Shown here: in pieces, positions 1 to 8,262 of the stretch
Numbering within the stretch: the first letter of the stretch is position 1
Layout of the letters: every line of letters starts with the position of its first letter
NCBI GenBank assembly: GCA_016870155.1
Contig: VGCE01000011.1
Location: 1 to 42,673 of the forward strand
DNA length: 42,673 nucleotides
Direction of reading: 5' to 3'
Source: Actinomycetota bacterium
GTDB taxonomy: Bacteria; Actinomycetota; Thermoleophilia; Miltoncostaeales; Miltoncostaeaceae
Made by a program: the position numbers and the translations under genes
The notes under the pieces: model-generated
Told to the model about the DNA's origin: nothing
Databases searched by the model: none
Seen by the model: the letters and a program-made list of their open reading frames with translations, nothing else

Positions 1-407
1 GGCGGCTCGGGCAGCGACTGCGGGTCTGGGGGCACGGGGGTGTCCTCGTGCTCAACCACCGACGCTCCGTGCTGCGCATCCCACGGCGGCACCACGTTGA
101 TGCTCACCGGGCCGCTGATGAGCGGCGTCCCCGCGTCTCTCACGTCCAGTCCCAAGAGCGTCGCGTTGCGCGAGCGGTTGCGAAGCCACGTGTCCTGCGC
201 GCGCAGGTCGCCGTCCATCACCTTGGGCCAGATCGCCGACGCTGCAGCGTCAAGCCGCTCGGCCTCCAGCACGCGCACCTCACCCGCCTGCTCGCGGATC
301 GCGTCGGCGTTTCTCGCCATCGCCCGGGCGACCGCCTCCAGGGCGCTCTGCTTGGTGATCCCGCGGCGCCGGCCGATCTCCTCGAAGGTGCAGCCGTCGG
401 CCCGCGT
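1..407 (-). pseudogene. Phage terminase small-subunit-like protein, 5'-truncated fragment
   Basis: Read on the minus strand, the frame running from about 407 down to the window edge gives a helix-turn-helix followed by a helical segment: the motifs TFEEIGRRRGITKQSA, LEAERLDAAASAIWP and NATLLGLD lie in that order. This arrangement (HTH, then ERLD...A.WP, then R..LLGL) is the usual layout of small helix-turn-helix proteins next to terminase large subunits in actinobacterial phages. There, they recognise phage DNA for packaging. The frame meets a TGA at 408-410 only two codons upstream of the HTH, and no start codon lies between, so roughly the first 20-40 residues of the family are missing. The C-terminus continues beyond the window. 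No other phage gene is visible here. Identification is from remembered family patterns; a different HTH protein is possible. Confidence 0.6.
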
Positions 408-478
408 TCATCGAGGTGATCGGCGCCGAGCCCGAGGAGCCGATCTCGGCGGTGGAGGTGCCGATCACGGCAAAATAG
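404..478 (+). pseudogene. C-terminal remnant of an unidentified protein
   Basis: In the plus frame ending at TAG 476-478 the last codons read AFIEVIGAEPEEPISAVEV followed by PITAK and stop. The composition (alternating acidic and hydrophobic residues, clean stop 4 nt before the next start) looks like the true end of a conserved protein rather than a random frame, but the matching N-terminal part is absent: upstream of about 404 the DNA belongs to the opposite-strand phage-like fragment. It therefore appears to be a 3' gene end cut off by a deletion, an insertion or an assembly join. The protein family was not recognised. Confidence 0.35.
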
Positions 479-482
479 GGCT

Positions 483-1151
483 GTGCTCGTGCTCTTCGAT
501 ATCGACGGCACCCTCCTGCATGGTCGTCCGGAGGGCCACACCCGGGCCATGGTGGATGCCATGGCCCTGGTGTGGGACGTGCCGGCGGGGCCCGATGACG
601 TGTGGCGCGTGGATCCCCCCGGGCGCACCGATCGCGAGATCGCGCGCCTGGTGCTGCATGCCCACGGCGTGGGCGATGGGGAGATCGACGCCGGCATGGC
701 CGAGTGGATGCTCATCGCCGCCCGGGTGCACGAGGAGGTGGCCGGCGATCATCCGGCCCCGGTGGCGGCCCCCGATGCCGCCCGGGTGACCGGCGCGCTA
801 CGCGATGCCGCTGCGGAGATCGCCCTGCTCACTGGCAACCTCGAGCCCATCGGCCGGGCGAAGGTTGCGGCGGCCGGCCTCGGCGGGCGGTTCGGCCCAG
901 GCGGCGGGTTCGGTTCGGATGCCGAGGCGCGGGCCGACCTGGTGGGGGTTGCCCGCTCGCGCGCGTCGGGGAACTATCGTGATGATGAGGTGGTGATCGT
1001 GGGCGACACTCCCCGTGATATCGAAGCCGCGCGCGCGGCCGGCGTGCGCGTGGTGGCCGTGACAACCGGTGCGTTCGGGCCTGACGCCCTCGCCGGTGCC
1101 GACGGGGTTGCCGACGGCCTCACCGGAGCGCTGGCCTTGATCACGAGCTGA
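483..1151 (+). CDS. HAD-superfamily hydrolase (phosphatase-like)
   Basis: A 222-residue HAD-like phosphatase, probably acting on a small phosphorylated metabolite in the cytosol. Motif I is DIDGT with the nucleophile Asp6 and acid/base Asp8; motif II is LLTGN (115-119); the motif III Lys is probably Lys127; motif IV is GDTPRD (174-179). The stretch between 15 and 90 would be the helical C1 cap seen in phosphoglycolate phosphatase-type members. GTG at 483 is chosen because motif I begins four residues later and a -10-like CAAAAT at 471-476 sits exactly six bases before it, suggesting a leaderless transcript. It follows a truncated gene and precedes the ammonium transporter after a 233-bp gap. 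The substrate cannot be inferred; phosphoglycolate phosphatase (gph) is only one possibility. Confidence 0.85.
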   Translation: MLVLFDIDGTLLHGRPEGHTRAMVDAMALVWDVPAGPDDVWRVDPPGRTDREIARLVLHAHGVGDGEIDAGMAEWMLIAARVHEEVAGDHPAPVAAPDAARVTGALRDAAAEIALLTGNLEPIGRAKVAAAGLGGRFGPGGGFGSDAEARADLVGVARSRASGNYRDDEVVIVGDTPRDIEAARAAGVRVVAVTTGAFGPDALAGADGVADGLTGALALITS

Positions 1152-1318
1152 TATTCCCGCCGCGGGTTGACGTGCGCGTGGCACATGTCGGCGTAGCAAT
1201 CCCGGGCGCGGCACGGGCTCCGGATGGCCCCGGCCCCGTCGGTGACGCTTGTACGCGCGGCGAAGCCTCCCGGCCCCACTTGCTCCCGATGCACAAGGAG
1301 CCCCGGCGCGGCCGTCCA

Positions 1319-1355
1319 TAGCGTCAGGGGTGCTACGGGGAGCCGATCGCTCCCC
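1319..1355 (+). promoter_or_regulatory. amtB leader: -10 box and hairpin
   Basis: TAGCGT at 1319-1324 matches the -10 hexamer seen before several genes in this window. About 13 bases later a perfect 7-bp hairpin (1337-1343 with 1349-1355, loop CGATC) lies in the predicted leader, followed by AAGGAG at 1370-1375 eight bases before the amtB ATG. No convincing -35 element is seen. The hairpin could be a leader structure; it does not match the glnA or other ammonium-related RNA motifs that I know. Confidence 0.35.
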
Positions 1356-1384
1356 GCAAGGTTCCCTACGAAGGAGTTGCGCAC

Positions 1385-2842
1385 ATGCGCCTGAGGTCAA
1401 TCCGGACGACAGCGCTGGCAGCGGGAGTCCTGCTGCTCGCCGCTCCTGGCCTGGCCGTGGCACAGGACGATGGACCGACGCCCACCGATATCGCGGTGAA
1501 CTCGATTTGGGTGGTACTCGGGGCGATCCTCGTGCTGTTCATGCAGGCCGGCTTCGCGATGCTCGAGATCGGCCTCTCGCGCATGAAGAACGCCGGCGCC
1601 GTGGCGGGAAAGATCGTCATCAACCTTTCAATCGCCCTCCTGATGTTCTGGGCCACGGGATTCGCCTTGGCATTCGGCGACGGTAGTGGGATCTCGGGCG
1701 AGATGGGCTGGTTCCTGAACGCCACCGACGCCTCGGCCGACACCAATTCGCTCGGCCTGAACTCCTTCATGAATGCGGTCGGCGCCTACAACATCCCGGT
1801 CGAGGCGTTCTTCTTCTTCCAGGTCGTGTTCTGCGCGGTGTCGCTGGCGATCGTCTTCGGCACCATGCTCGACCGCACGAAATTCATCGGATACGTCATC
1901 TTCGCCGTGTTCTTCACGGGGCTGATCTACCCGATCGTCGCCCACTGGACCTGGGGCGGTGGCTGGCTTGCCAAGGACGGCTTCCTCGACTTCGCCGGAT
2001 CCTCGATCGTGCACCTGCAGGGCGCCACTGCAGCCCTCGTGGGCACGTTGATACTCGGGCCGCGCATCGGGAAGTTCAGGGGGGGCAGGGCACAACCGAT
2101 ACCTGGCCACTCGATACCGATCTTCATCCTGGGCGTGTTCATCCTGTGGGTGGGCTGGATGGGCTTCAACGCCGGATCCACCCTGGGCGCGGTCGGCCTG
2201 AACTTCGCCGACATCGCAGTGAACACCAACCTGGCGGCGGCGGCAGGCGTGATCGGCGCCACCATCGGATCGCTGTTCATGTTCAAGACGCTTGACGTCT
2301 CGCAGATGGGCAACGGCGCGATCGCCGCCCTCGTGGCCATCACGGCCCCGTGTGCCTTCGTCGACCCATGGGCGGCCGTGCTCATCGGCCTCGTCGCCGG
2401 CGTCATCGTGCCGCCGCTCGTCGTGCTCATCGACAAGATCCGCGTGGACGATCCTGTCGGGGCAATCCCGGTGCACGGCGTCGCCGGCATCTGGGGCACC
2501 TTGGCCATCGGCTTGTTCGCGACCGAGGGCCGCATCGGGGAGCTCGGCGTTAGTCCCGGCCTGCTGATGGGTGGAACCGCCCAGCAGCTGTGGGTGCAGT
2601 TCTACGGCATCGTCGCGACCATCGCCTTCACCGGCGCGGCCTCGCTCATCGTGTTCCTGCTCATCAAGTACACGGTTGGCCTGAGGGTGAGTGAGCAGGA
2701 TGAGCTCGCCGGCCTGGACATCGCAGAGCACGGGATGTACGGGTATCCTGAGCAGTTCATCGAGGTGCCCGGCGCCTTCCCGGAAGGTGCCCGGGGCATG
2801 GATCTGGCGAACCTCGGCGTGCGAACGCCGAGCACGGACTGA
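1385..2842 (+). CDS. amtB: Ammonium transporter AmtB
   Basis: Membrane channel that conducts ammonia across the cytoplasmic membrane after ammonium recruitment. The 485-residue protein starts with a cleavable signal peptide (hydrophobic core 9-24, AVAQ at about 24-27) and then shows eleven hydrophobic segments, as in Amt proteins. The ammonium-site Asp202 and the first pore histidine His210 (motif SSIVHLQGA) keep the eight-residue spacing of the family; the second pore histidine is His364 in PVHGVAGIWG. A Phe-rich stretch FFFFQVVF (142-149) contains the gate region. ATG 1385 has the Shine-Dalgarno sequence AAGGAG. The P-II gene follows after 12 bases, the standard glnK-amtB pairing in reversed order, so the two are surely cotranscribed and P-II likely plugs the channel when nitrogen is plentiful. 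Confidence 0.96.
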   Translation: MRLRSIRTTALAAGVLLLAAPGLAVAQDDGPTPTDIAVNSIWVVLGAILVLFMQAGFAMLEIGLSRMKNAGAVAGKIVINLSIALLMFWATGFALAFGDGSGISGEMGWFLNATDASADTNSLGLNSFMNAVGAYNIPVEAFFFFQVVFCAVSLAIVFGTMLDRTKFIGYVIFAVFFTGLIYPIVAHWTWGGGWLAKDGFLDFAGSSIVHLQGATAALVGTLILGPRIGKFRGGRAQPIPGHSIPIFILGVFILWVGWMGFNAGSTLGAVGLNFADIAVNTNLAAAAGVIGATIGSLFMFKTLDVSQMGNGAIAALVAITAPCAFVDPWAAVLIGLVAGVIVPPLVVLIDKIRVDDPVGAIPVHGVAGIWGTLAIGLFATEGRIGELGVSPGLLMGGTAQQLWVQFYGIVATIAFTGAASLIVFLLIKYTVGLRVSEQDELAGLDIAEHGMYGYPEQFIEVPGAFPEGARGMDLANLGVRTPSTD

Positions 2843-2854
2843 GGGGGTTCGGAC

Positions 2855-3217
2855 GTGAAGAAGATCGAGGCGTTCATCCGCCACGAGTCGTTCGAGGAGA
2901 TCCGCACCAGGCTGTCGGCCATGGGGCTTCCCTCGATGTCGATCAGCGAGGTCAAGGGCTCCGGCCGCCAGGGCGGGTACACCGAGAGCTATCGCGGTGC
3001 AAAGGCCACCATCTTCATGCGACCAAAGCTGAAGATGGAGATGGTGGTGAACGATGCCGATGTGGATCGCGCCGTCGACGTGGTCCTCGAGCTGGCCCAC
3101 ACGGGCGAGCCGGGGGACGGCAAGATCTTCATCATCCCGGTGGATGACGCCGTGCGCGTGCGCACCGGGGAACGCGGGGACATCGTCCTCGCGCCGCATC
3201 CCGAGGACGCGGCCTAG
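2855..3217 (+). CDS. glnK: P-II nitrogen regulatory protein (GlnK/GlnB type) lacking Tyr51
   Basis: Trimeric nitrogen/energy sensor that binds ATP, ADP and 2-oxoglutarate and controls AmtB. Length (120 residues) and landmarks fit P-II: the MKKIEAFIR start, EVKGSGRQGGYTESYRG leading into the T-loop, the B-loop TGEPGDGKIFI and the C-loop RTGERG. Aligned to the family without gaps, Tyr46 and Arg47 are kept but position 51, the residue uridylylated or adenylylated in many bacteria, is Ala (YRGAKAT), and position 49, the serine phosphorylated in cyanobacteria, is also Ala. Covalent control at these sites is therefore unlikely. GTG at 2855 follows GAGGGGG. The stop codon TAG shares CTAG 3214-3217 with the stop of the convergent kinase gene. 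Pairing with amtB makes the glnK assignment more likely than glnB. Confidence 0.93.
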   Translation: MKKIEAFIRHESFEEIRTRLSAMGLPSMSISEVKGSGRQGGYTESYRGAKATIFMRPKLKMEMVVNDADVDRAVDVVLELAHTGEPGDGKIFIIPVDDAVRVRTGERGDIVLAPHPEDAA

Positions 3218-4728
3218 CCCATCCTCACCGGAGAGGCCTTATGGGGGCCCCCGTCCGCGATGGGCGGGGGCTCCCTGTCGCCTCCCTCGGGCGCTTCGGC
3301 GGGCAGGACCAGCGTGAAGCGCGCCCCGCCGCGGGGCGATTCGCCCGCTGAAAGGTCCCCGCCCAGCGCGCGCGCGAGCGACCGCGCGATGGCAAGGCCG
3401 AGGCCGGATCCCACCTGGCCCTCGGGGGTCTCCTCCGAGGTGAACGGCTCGAAGATCGCCTCGCGACGCCCGGGGTCGATGCCCGGCCCACTATCGGACA
3501 CCTCCACCACCACGCCGCCGCCGGGGCGCGCTGCGCCCGACACGGTGACCGTGCCGCCCTCGGGGGTCCACCGGATGGCGTTGTCGATCAGGTTGCCGAT
3601 CGCCTGCTGCACGCGGCCGGCATCGGTGGTGATCTCCGGGAGGTCGTCGATGGCGGTGACCAGGGCCACGCCCTTGGCATCGGCTGCGGGCGACAGCGCG
3701 TCGGCGGCGGCGCGCAGCGGATCTGCCGCCGGCGTGCGTGCCAGGTTCACCCGGAACCGTTCGGCGTCCATGCGCGCGAGGTCGAGCAGGTCGGTCACCA
3801 GCACCTCGAGTCGGTTGGCCTCTGACGCGATGGCCCCGAGCGATCGGGGCACGGCGTCGTCCGGCACCACGCCGTCCGACAGCGCCAGCGCGTGGCCGCG
3901 GATTGCCGTGAGCGGGGTGCGCAGGTCGTGGGTGACGCGCATGAGGAACTCACGCGCGATGCGGTCGCGCCTGGCGAGCTGCTGCACCATGGCGTTGAAC
4001 GATCGCGCCACGGCGTCGAGCTCCTCCGCGCCGCCTTCGGCCACCGTGGCCTGCAGGTCGCCCTCGGCCACCTGGCGCGCCGCCTGCTCGAGCTCGCGCA
4101 GCGGGCGCGTGGTCCGGCGGGTGATCCACAGCACCAGCCCCACCGCCACCACGAGCCCGGCGAGCACGGCCAGCAGCACCGGAATGATGATGTTGCCCCA
4201 TGCCGCCGCGACCTCGGCCTGGGGCCGGGTGAGCACGATGGCGCCCAGATAGCGGCCGTTGACGAGCACCGGCGCCGCTGCGCCGAATGTGGGGGTGCGC
4301 GCCCCGCTGGGAGTGAAGCCGAAGAGCTGCGAGCCGTCTCGCACGATCGCCTCGGGGTCAAGGTCGCGGGCCACGGTCTCGGGGAGGCCGCCGAACGGGT
4401 CGGCGGCGCCGGGGGAGAGGGCCAGCCCCACGTAGTAGAGCCTGGTCCCCTGCCCCGCCAGCTCCTCGAGGTTGCCGATGGGCTCGCGGGTGCTGAACTG
4501 CTGCCCGGTCTCGAGCGCGGTGGACGCGCGCTCAGACACGATGCTCGCCACGGCCTGGGCCTGGCGGTTGAGCTCGTCCTTGGCCTGCGTGGTTGCCTGG
4601 CCGCGGATGAGCGATACGCCCACGGCGACGAAGAGCACCGCCGCCACGAGAAGCCCGCCGATTGCGCCGAGCGCGACGTGCCCCCAGAGGGTCGCCCACG
4701 GCCGCCGGCGTGCCGGCGGCGCGTTCAC
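3214..4728 (-). CDS. Two-component sensor histidine kinase (HAMP, HisKA, HATPase)
   Basis: A 504-residue membrane kinase that should autophosphorylate and pass the phosphate to the response regulator encoded just upstream. Transmembrane segments lie near residues 19-41 and 180-202, enclosing an extracytoplasmic sensor domain of about 140 residues. A HAMP linker follows (about 203-255), then the phosphoacceptor His267 in THDLRTPLTAIRGH, the N box AIGNLIDNAIRWTPEG, G1 SDSGPGID, F box IFEPF and G2 GSGLGLAIARSLA. GTG at 4728 overlaps the regulator's TGA (GTGA, 4725-4728), the usual translational coupling; an earlier in-frame ATG at 4779 would overlap by 55 bases and is less likely. The sensor domain gives no hint of the stimulus. 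Confidence 0.93.
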   Translation of the reverse strand: MNAPPARRRPWATLWGHVALGAIGGLLVAAVLFVAVGVSLIRGQATTQAKDELNRQAQAVASIVSERASTALETGQQFSTREPIGNLEELAGQGTRLYYVGLALSPGAADPFGGLPETVARDLDPEAIVRDGSQLFGFTPSGARTPTFGAAAPVLVNGRYLGAIVLTRPQAEVAAAWGNIIIPVLLAVLAGLVVAVGLVLWITRRTTRPLRELEQAARQVAEGDLQATVAEGGAEELDAVARSFNAMVQQLARRDRIAREFLMRVTHDLRTPLTAIRGHALALSDGVVPDDAVPRSLGAIASEANRLEVLVTDLLDLARMDAERFRVNLARTPAADPLRAAADALSPAADAKGVALVTAIDDLPEITTDAGRVQQAIGNLIDNAIRWTPEGGTVTVSGAARPGGGVVVEVSDSGPGIDPGRREAIFEPFTSEETPEGQVGSGLGLAIARSLARALGGDLSAGESPRGGARFTLVLPAEAPEGGDREPPPIADGGPHKASPVRMG

Positions 4729-5432
4729 CGCCGGGCCGGGACCTTGTACCCGGTGCCCCACACGGTCTCGATCGGGCACGCGTCACCGAGTTTGCGGCGC
4801 AGCTGGCGCACGTGCACGTCGATCGTACGGCTGTCACCGAGGAAGGTGTAGCCCCACACCCTCTCGAGCAGCTGCTCGCGGCTCAGCACGAGGCCGCGGG
4901 CCTGCACCAGCGCCGTGAGCAGGTCGAACTCCTTGGGCGTGAGGGCGACCTCCTCGCCCTTCACGAACACCTCGCGCGGCCCCACCTCGATGCGCAGGTC
5001 ATCCACCTCGAGCACCGGTGGCATGTCGGCATCCAGCGACTCGGCCGGGGCGTCGGCGCGGCGCAGCACGGCGCGCACGCGCGCCACGAGCTCGCGGGGG
5101 TCGAAGGGCTTGGTCACGTAGTCGTCGGCGCCGAGTTCCAGGCCCACCACCTTGTCGACGGCATCGTCCCGCGCGGTGAGCATGAGGATCGGCATGCCGC
5201 CCCCGCCCTGCCGGACGCGCCGCGTCACCTCGAAGCCGTCGACCCCGGGAAGGTTCAGGTCGAGCAGCAGCAGGTCGGGCCGCTCCTTCTCGATGCTCTC
5301 GAGGGCGTCGTCGCCGCGCCCGGCGATCTGTACCCGGAACCCGGCCGCCTCGAGGTACATCTTCGCGAACGACGCGATGTTCGGCTCGTCCTCCGCAATC
5401 AGGATGAACGGCTGTTCGTCGGTGGAGGCCAT
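4725..5432 (-). CDS. OmpR/PhoB-family response regulator
   Basis: Cytosolic transcription regulator of 235 residues. The receiver domain carries the acidic pair in IAEDEPN (about 14-18), the phosphorylated Asp58 in LLLLDLNLPGVDGF, Thr in LMLTARDD and Lys108 in YVTKPFDP. The C-terminal winged helix (about 140-235) contains ALTPKEFDLL, SREQLLERVWGY and TIDVHVRQLRRKLG, typical of the OmpR/PhoB group. ATG 5432 starts seven residues before the first beta strand; an ATG at 5507 would add 25 residues that look unrelated. It is followed by its kinase with a 4-base overlap and preceded 14 bases upstream by a gene for an exported protein on the same strand, which may share its transcript. Targets are unknown. 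Confidence 0.93.
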   Translation of the reverse strand: MASTDEQPFILIAEDEPNIASFAKMYLEAAGFRVQIAGRGDDALESIEKERPDLLLLDLNLPGVDGFEVTRRVRQGGGGMPILMLTARDDAVDKVVGLELGADDYVTKPFDPRELVARVRAVLRRADAPAESLDADMPPVLEVDDLRIEVGPREVFVKGEEVALTPKEFDLLTALVQARGLVLSREQLLERVWGYTFLGDSRTIDVHVRQLRRKLGDACPIETVWGTGYKVPARR

Positions 5433-5446
5433 GGCGTGCGCCAAGG

Positions 5447-5998
5447 TTACCCTCGGGCGGGGCGCGGCGTCTGCCGCAGGGGCAGCGTGAGGGGCCTGAG
5501 CGGCCACGTCCGGGCCGGCTGGCTGTTCACGCGGAAGGTGCCCACGCCGTCGAGGCGCACGGTGCCGGTGCCGGTGATCGAGAGCGTCACGTTGCCGTCA
5601 CCGCGGAACGAGGCCACGAGGTCGCGTCCCTCGATCGAGAACATCTCCCGTGCCTGCGGCTCGAACGCGAGCTTACGCGGGGGAGTACCGGGGCGGCCAG
5701 CCGACTTGCCATCGCGCGGCTGCGGCCTGAGCAGCTGTCGTCCGCCGGCGATCACCCGGGCGTCGCCCGCGCGGTCGGTGACGCGCACCTGCATGCCGCC
5801 CACGTCGCCGAACGCAAGGAAGTTGCCGTTCACCCGCACGTCGCCGGCGCCGTCCACGTAGATCTGGCCGCCCGCCGTGCGTTGCAGTGCCGTATGCGCC
5901 GGCGCATCGGCGTGCGCGCCCGGGGGGTGCGCGGCCGCGAGCGCGGGCACCGATGGGACGGCCGCCACGGCCGCGACGATGGCAAGGGATCGGACCAC
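5447..5998 (-). CDS. Exported protein of unknown function, beta-rich
   Basis: A 183-residue protein beginning with a signal peptide (MVRSLAIVAAVAAVPSVPA, probable cleavage after ALAAA near residue 23). The mature part has alternating Gly/Val/Asp segments (IYVDGAGDVRVNGNFLAFGDVGG; VTLSITGTGTVRLDGVGTFRVN is the C-terminal counterpart) that suggest stacked beta strands; no catalytic motif is seen. GTG at 5998 has a -10-like AACCAT six bases upstream (6005-6010). It ends 14 bases before the response regulator, so it may be the first gene of a three-gene operon with the two-component system and could be linked to its signal. The family was not recognised. Confidence 0.7.
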   Translation of the reverse strand: MVRSLAIVAAVAAVPSVPALAAAHPPGAHADAPAHTALQRTAGGQIYVDGAGDVRVNGNFLAFGDVGGMQVRVTDRAGDARVIAGGRQLLRPQPRDGKSAGRPGTPPRKLAFEPQAREMFSIEGRDLVASFRGDGNVTLSITGTGTVRLDGVGTFRVNSQPARTWPLRPLTLPLRQTPRPARG

Positions 5999-6071
5999 GC
6001 CTGAATGGTTCCTCGCCCGCGCGTACGGCGCGAGGGGCAGGACGTAAGGGGTTTGTTAGCCCTTCCGGCCG

Positions 6072-6455
6072 CTAGGGCTCGAGATTGATGCCCTCTTCCA
6101 CCTTCACGGGCTCCTGCACGGGCTGCTCGATGGCCATGGTCTCCTCCACGGGCGCCACGGGCGCGGCGGCCTGGGTCGCAGTGGCTGCCTCGCCCTCGGG
6201 CACGGGGCGCGGGCCATCTCCCATGTATGCCCAGATGAGCTCGCCGCACTCCGGGCACGATGGCAGCGTGCCGCGATTGCTGATGCGGAACTGGCATGTG
6301 ACGCAGGCAAAGATGCCGGGCACCTTCTGGCCCGCGTGGTAGCAGGGCTTGCCGATTCGCTGCTCGGCCTGCTGTGCGCCCTGAACGGGCGTTAGCTTCG
6401 GTCCCTGGTTGCCCGCCGTCCTGCCCGGCCCCTGGGTGGGTCCGCTTGTGCCCAT
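6072..6455 (-). CDS. Small zinc-ribbon protein
   Basis: A 127-residue cytosolic protein of unknown role. The middle holds two CxxC knuckles in FACVTCQF and SCPECGELIW, which would bind one zinc ion in a rubredoxin/zinc-ribbon fold. The flanks are low complexity: a Gly/Gln/Thr-rich N-terminus and an acidic, Ala/Pro/Val/Glu-rich tail ending EGINLEP. ATG 6455 is taken as start, since upstream codons show no conserved character; GTG 6473 is an alternative. It is divergent from nadE with about 100 bases between the starts. Such short Cys4 proteins are often partners of larger complexes; nothing here identifies the partner. Confidence 0.65.
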   Translation of the reverse strand: MGTSGPTQGPGRTAGNQGPKLTPVQGAQQAEQRIGKPCYHAGQKVPGIFACVTCQFRISNRGTLPSCPECGELIWAYMGDGPRPVPEGEAATATQAAAPVAPVEETMAIEQPVQEPVKVEEGINLEP

Positions 6456-6552
6456 CGCCTTACCCCCGGTCACGTATATCCTGCCTACGGGCTCGATCCT
6501 ACCGCGCGAACACCGGCCCCAAGATATCGATGGCGCGGTCGGAGGTCGGCGA

Positions 6553-8262
6553 ATGCGCGTCGCATGTGCGCAGATCAACACGGTGGTGGGGGACCTCGAG
6601 GGGAATGTCGTGCGCGTGCGCGAGTCTCTCGCTCGCGCACGCGAGCGTGGGGCGTCGCTCGTCCTCACCCCTGAGTTGGCGCTCACCGGATACCCGCCGG
6701 AAGACCTCCTCCTCAGGCCGTCGTTCGGCGATGCCTCTCGCACGGCCCTCGAGGAGCTTGCGCGGGACGTCACTGAATGCGTGGCAATCATCGGCTTCGT
6801 CGAGCACGACGAGGACGTCCACAACTCGGCAGCGGTCCTCGCGGACGGACGGGTCCAGGCGATCTACCGCAAGCGCTTTCTCCCGAACTACGGGGTCTTC
6901 GACGAGGCTCGCTACTTCAGGGCGGGCACGCGGCCCATGGTCCTCGATATCGAGGGCGCCCGCGTGGGAATCGCGATCTGCGAGGACATCTGGTACCTGG
7001 CACCGGTTGCCGCCGAGCTCGCCGAGGCACGACTTGACCTGATCGCCTGCATCTCGTCGTCCCCGTTCCACCTCGCGAAGGGCGATGGCCGCGAGCGCAT
7101 GCTGCAGACGCGCGCCTATGACAGCTCGGCCGCCCTGGCCTACTGCAACCAGGTCGGTGGTCAGGATGACCTCGTCTTCGATGGCCGTTCGGTGGTAATC
7201 GACGCGGCTGGTGACCTCATCGCGCGCTCCCCGGTGTTTGAAGAGGATCTGCTCATCGCGGACATTCCCCTCGACATGGCAGCCGGTCGCCGCCTGCGGG
7301 AGCCCCTGCTGCGCCGCGTCCCGGTGTCGGATGCCTATGCCCCCGTCATGATCGAGTCGCGCCCAGCCCCGGATCCCGTGGGCGACCCGGACACGGTGGC
7401 GCCGATGCCATCGGACGAGGGCGAACTGTGGGGCGCACTGGTGACGGGCATTCGGGACTACGTCGGGAAGAACGGGTTTCCGGGGGTCATCCTGGGGCTG
7501 TCCGGGGGCATCGACTCCGCACTTACCGCAGCCCTTGCGGTGGATTCCCTCGGTCCTGACCGAGTTCGCGGCGTCGCGATGCCATCAGTCTTCACCAGCG
7601 GGCAGAGCACGGATGATGCCGGGACGCTTGCCGACTCCTTGGGCATCCGGCTCGACGTCATCCCCATCGCACCCATCGTGGACGCCTTCGAGGTGCAACT
7701 TGCCGAGGTATTTGAGGGTAGGCCACGCGATGTGGCCGAGGAGAACGTGCAGGCTCGGGTGCGCGGGACGCTACTGATGGCGATCAGCAACAAGCACGGC
7801 GACATGGTGCTGGCCACCGGCAACAAGAGTGAGATGTCGGTGGGCTACTCGACGATCTACGGCGACATGGCCGGCGGTTTCGCGCCGCTGCGCGACGTGT
7901 CGAAGACGTGGGTGTATCGACTGGCGTCGTGGCGGAACCGCGAGGCGGGCAGGGAGGTAATACCGCAGGCCACCATTGAGCGTCCGCCAACCGCCGAGCT
8001 GCGACCCGACCAACGCGACTCGGACTCGCTTCCCGATTACGGAGTGCTCGATCCCATCCTGGAGCTCTACATCGAGCAGGACCTGCCGCCGGCGGCCATT
8101 GTCGAGCGTGGTTATGCGCAGGATGCCGTGGAAAGAGTGGCGGGGCTGGTTGACCGCGCCGAGTACAAGCGGCGCCAAGGGCCTCCCGGCATCAAGACCA
8201 CTCCGCGGGCCTTCGGACGCGACCGGCGGATGCCCATCACCAATCGCTTTGGCGCGCGGTAG
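6553..8262 (+). CDS. nadE: Glutamine-dependent NAD+ synthetase
   Basis: Catalyses the last step of NAD synthesis, amidating deamido-NAD with ammonia released from glutamine. The 569-residue protein has an N-terminal nitrilase-type glutaminase with the triad Glu41 (TPELALTGYPPEDLL), Lys107 (YRKRFLPNYGVFDE) and Cys143 (AICEDIW), and a C-terminal synthetase domain with the PP-loop LGLSGGIDSALTAA (Ser317-Ser322) and the STIYGDMAGGFAPL motif. GGAGG at 6541-6545, seven bases ahead, fixes the ATG at 6553; an open frame extends upstream but lacks family similarity. The downstream protease gene begins inside its last codons, so they are cotranscribed. Confidence 0.97.
   Translation: MRVACAQINTVVGDLEGNVVRVRESLARARERGASLVLTPELALTGYPPEDLLLRPSFGDASRTALEELARDVTECVAIIGFVEHDEDVHNSAAVLADGRVQAIYRKRFLPNYGVFDEARYFRAGTRPMVLDIEGARVGIAICEDIWYLAPVAAELAEARLDLIACISSSPFHLAKGDGRERMLQTRAYDSSAALAYCNQVGGQDDLVFDGRSVVIDAAGDLIARSPVFEEDLLIADIPLDMAAGRRLREPLLRRVPVSDAYAPVMIESRPAPDPVGDPDTVAPMPSDEGELWGALVTGIRDYVGKNGFPGVILGLSGGIDSALTAALAVDSLGPDRVRGVAMPSVFTSGQSTDDAGTLADSLGIRLDVIPIAPIVDAFEVQLAEVFEGRPRDVAEENVQARVRGTLLMAISNKHGDMVLATGNKSEMSVGYSTIYGDMAGGFAPLRDVSKTWVYRLASWRNREAGREVIPQATIERPPTAELRPDQRDSDSLPDYGVLDPILELYIEQDLPPAAIVERGYAQDAVERVAGLVDRAEYKRRQGPPGIKTTPRAFGRDRRMPITNRFGAR

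Noticed and set aside
1166-1200. TTGACG and TGGCAC-like words upstream of amtB that could suggest a sigma-70 -35 or a sigma-54 promoter
   Set aside because: The TTGACG has no -10 box at proper spacing, and TGGCAC is not followed by TTGC at the sigma-54 distance; sigma-54 is also not expected in this group.
1628-3199. Long minus-strand open frame of 523 codons opposite amtB and P-II
   Set aside because: It is an antisense shadow caused by GC-rich third positions; the sequence is low-complexity His/Asp/Arg/Gly and the opposite strand encodes clear AmtB and P-II.
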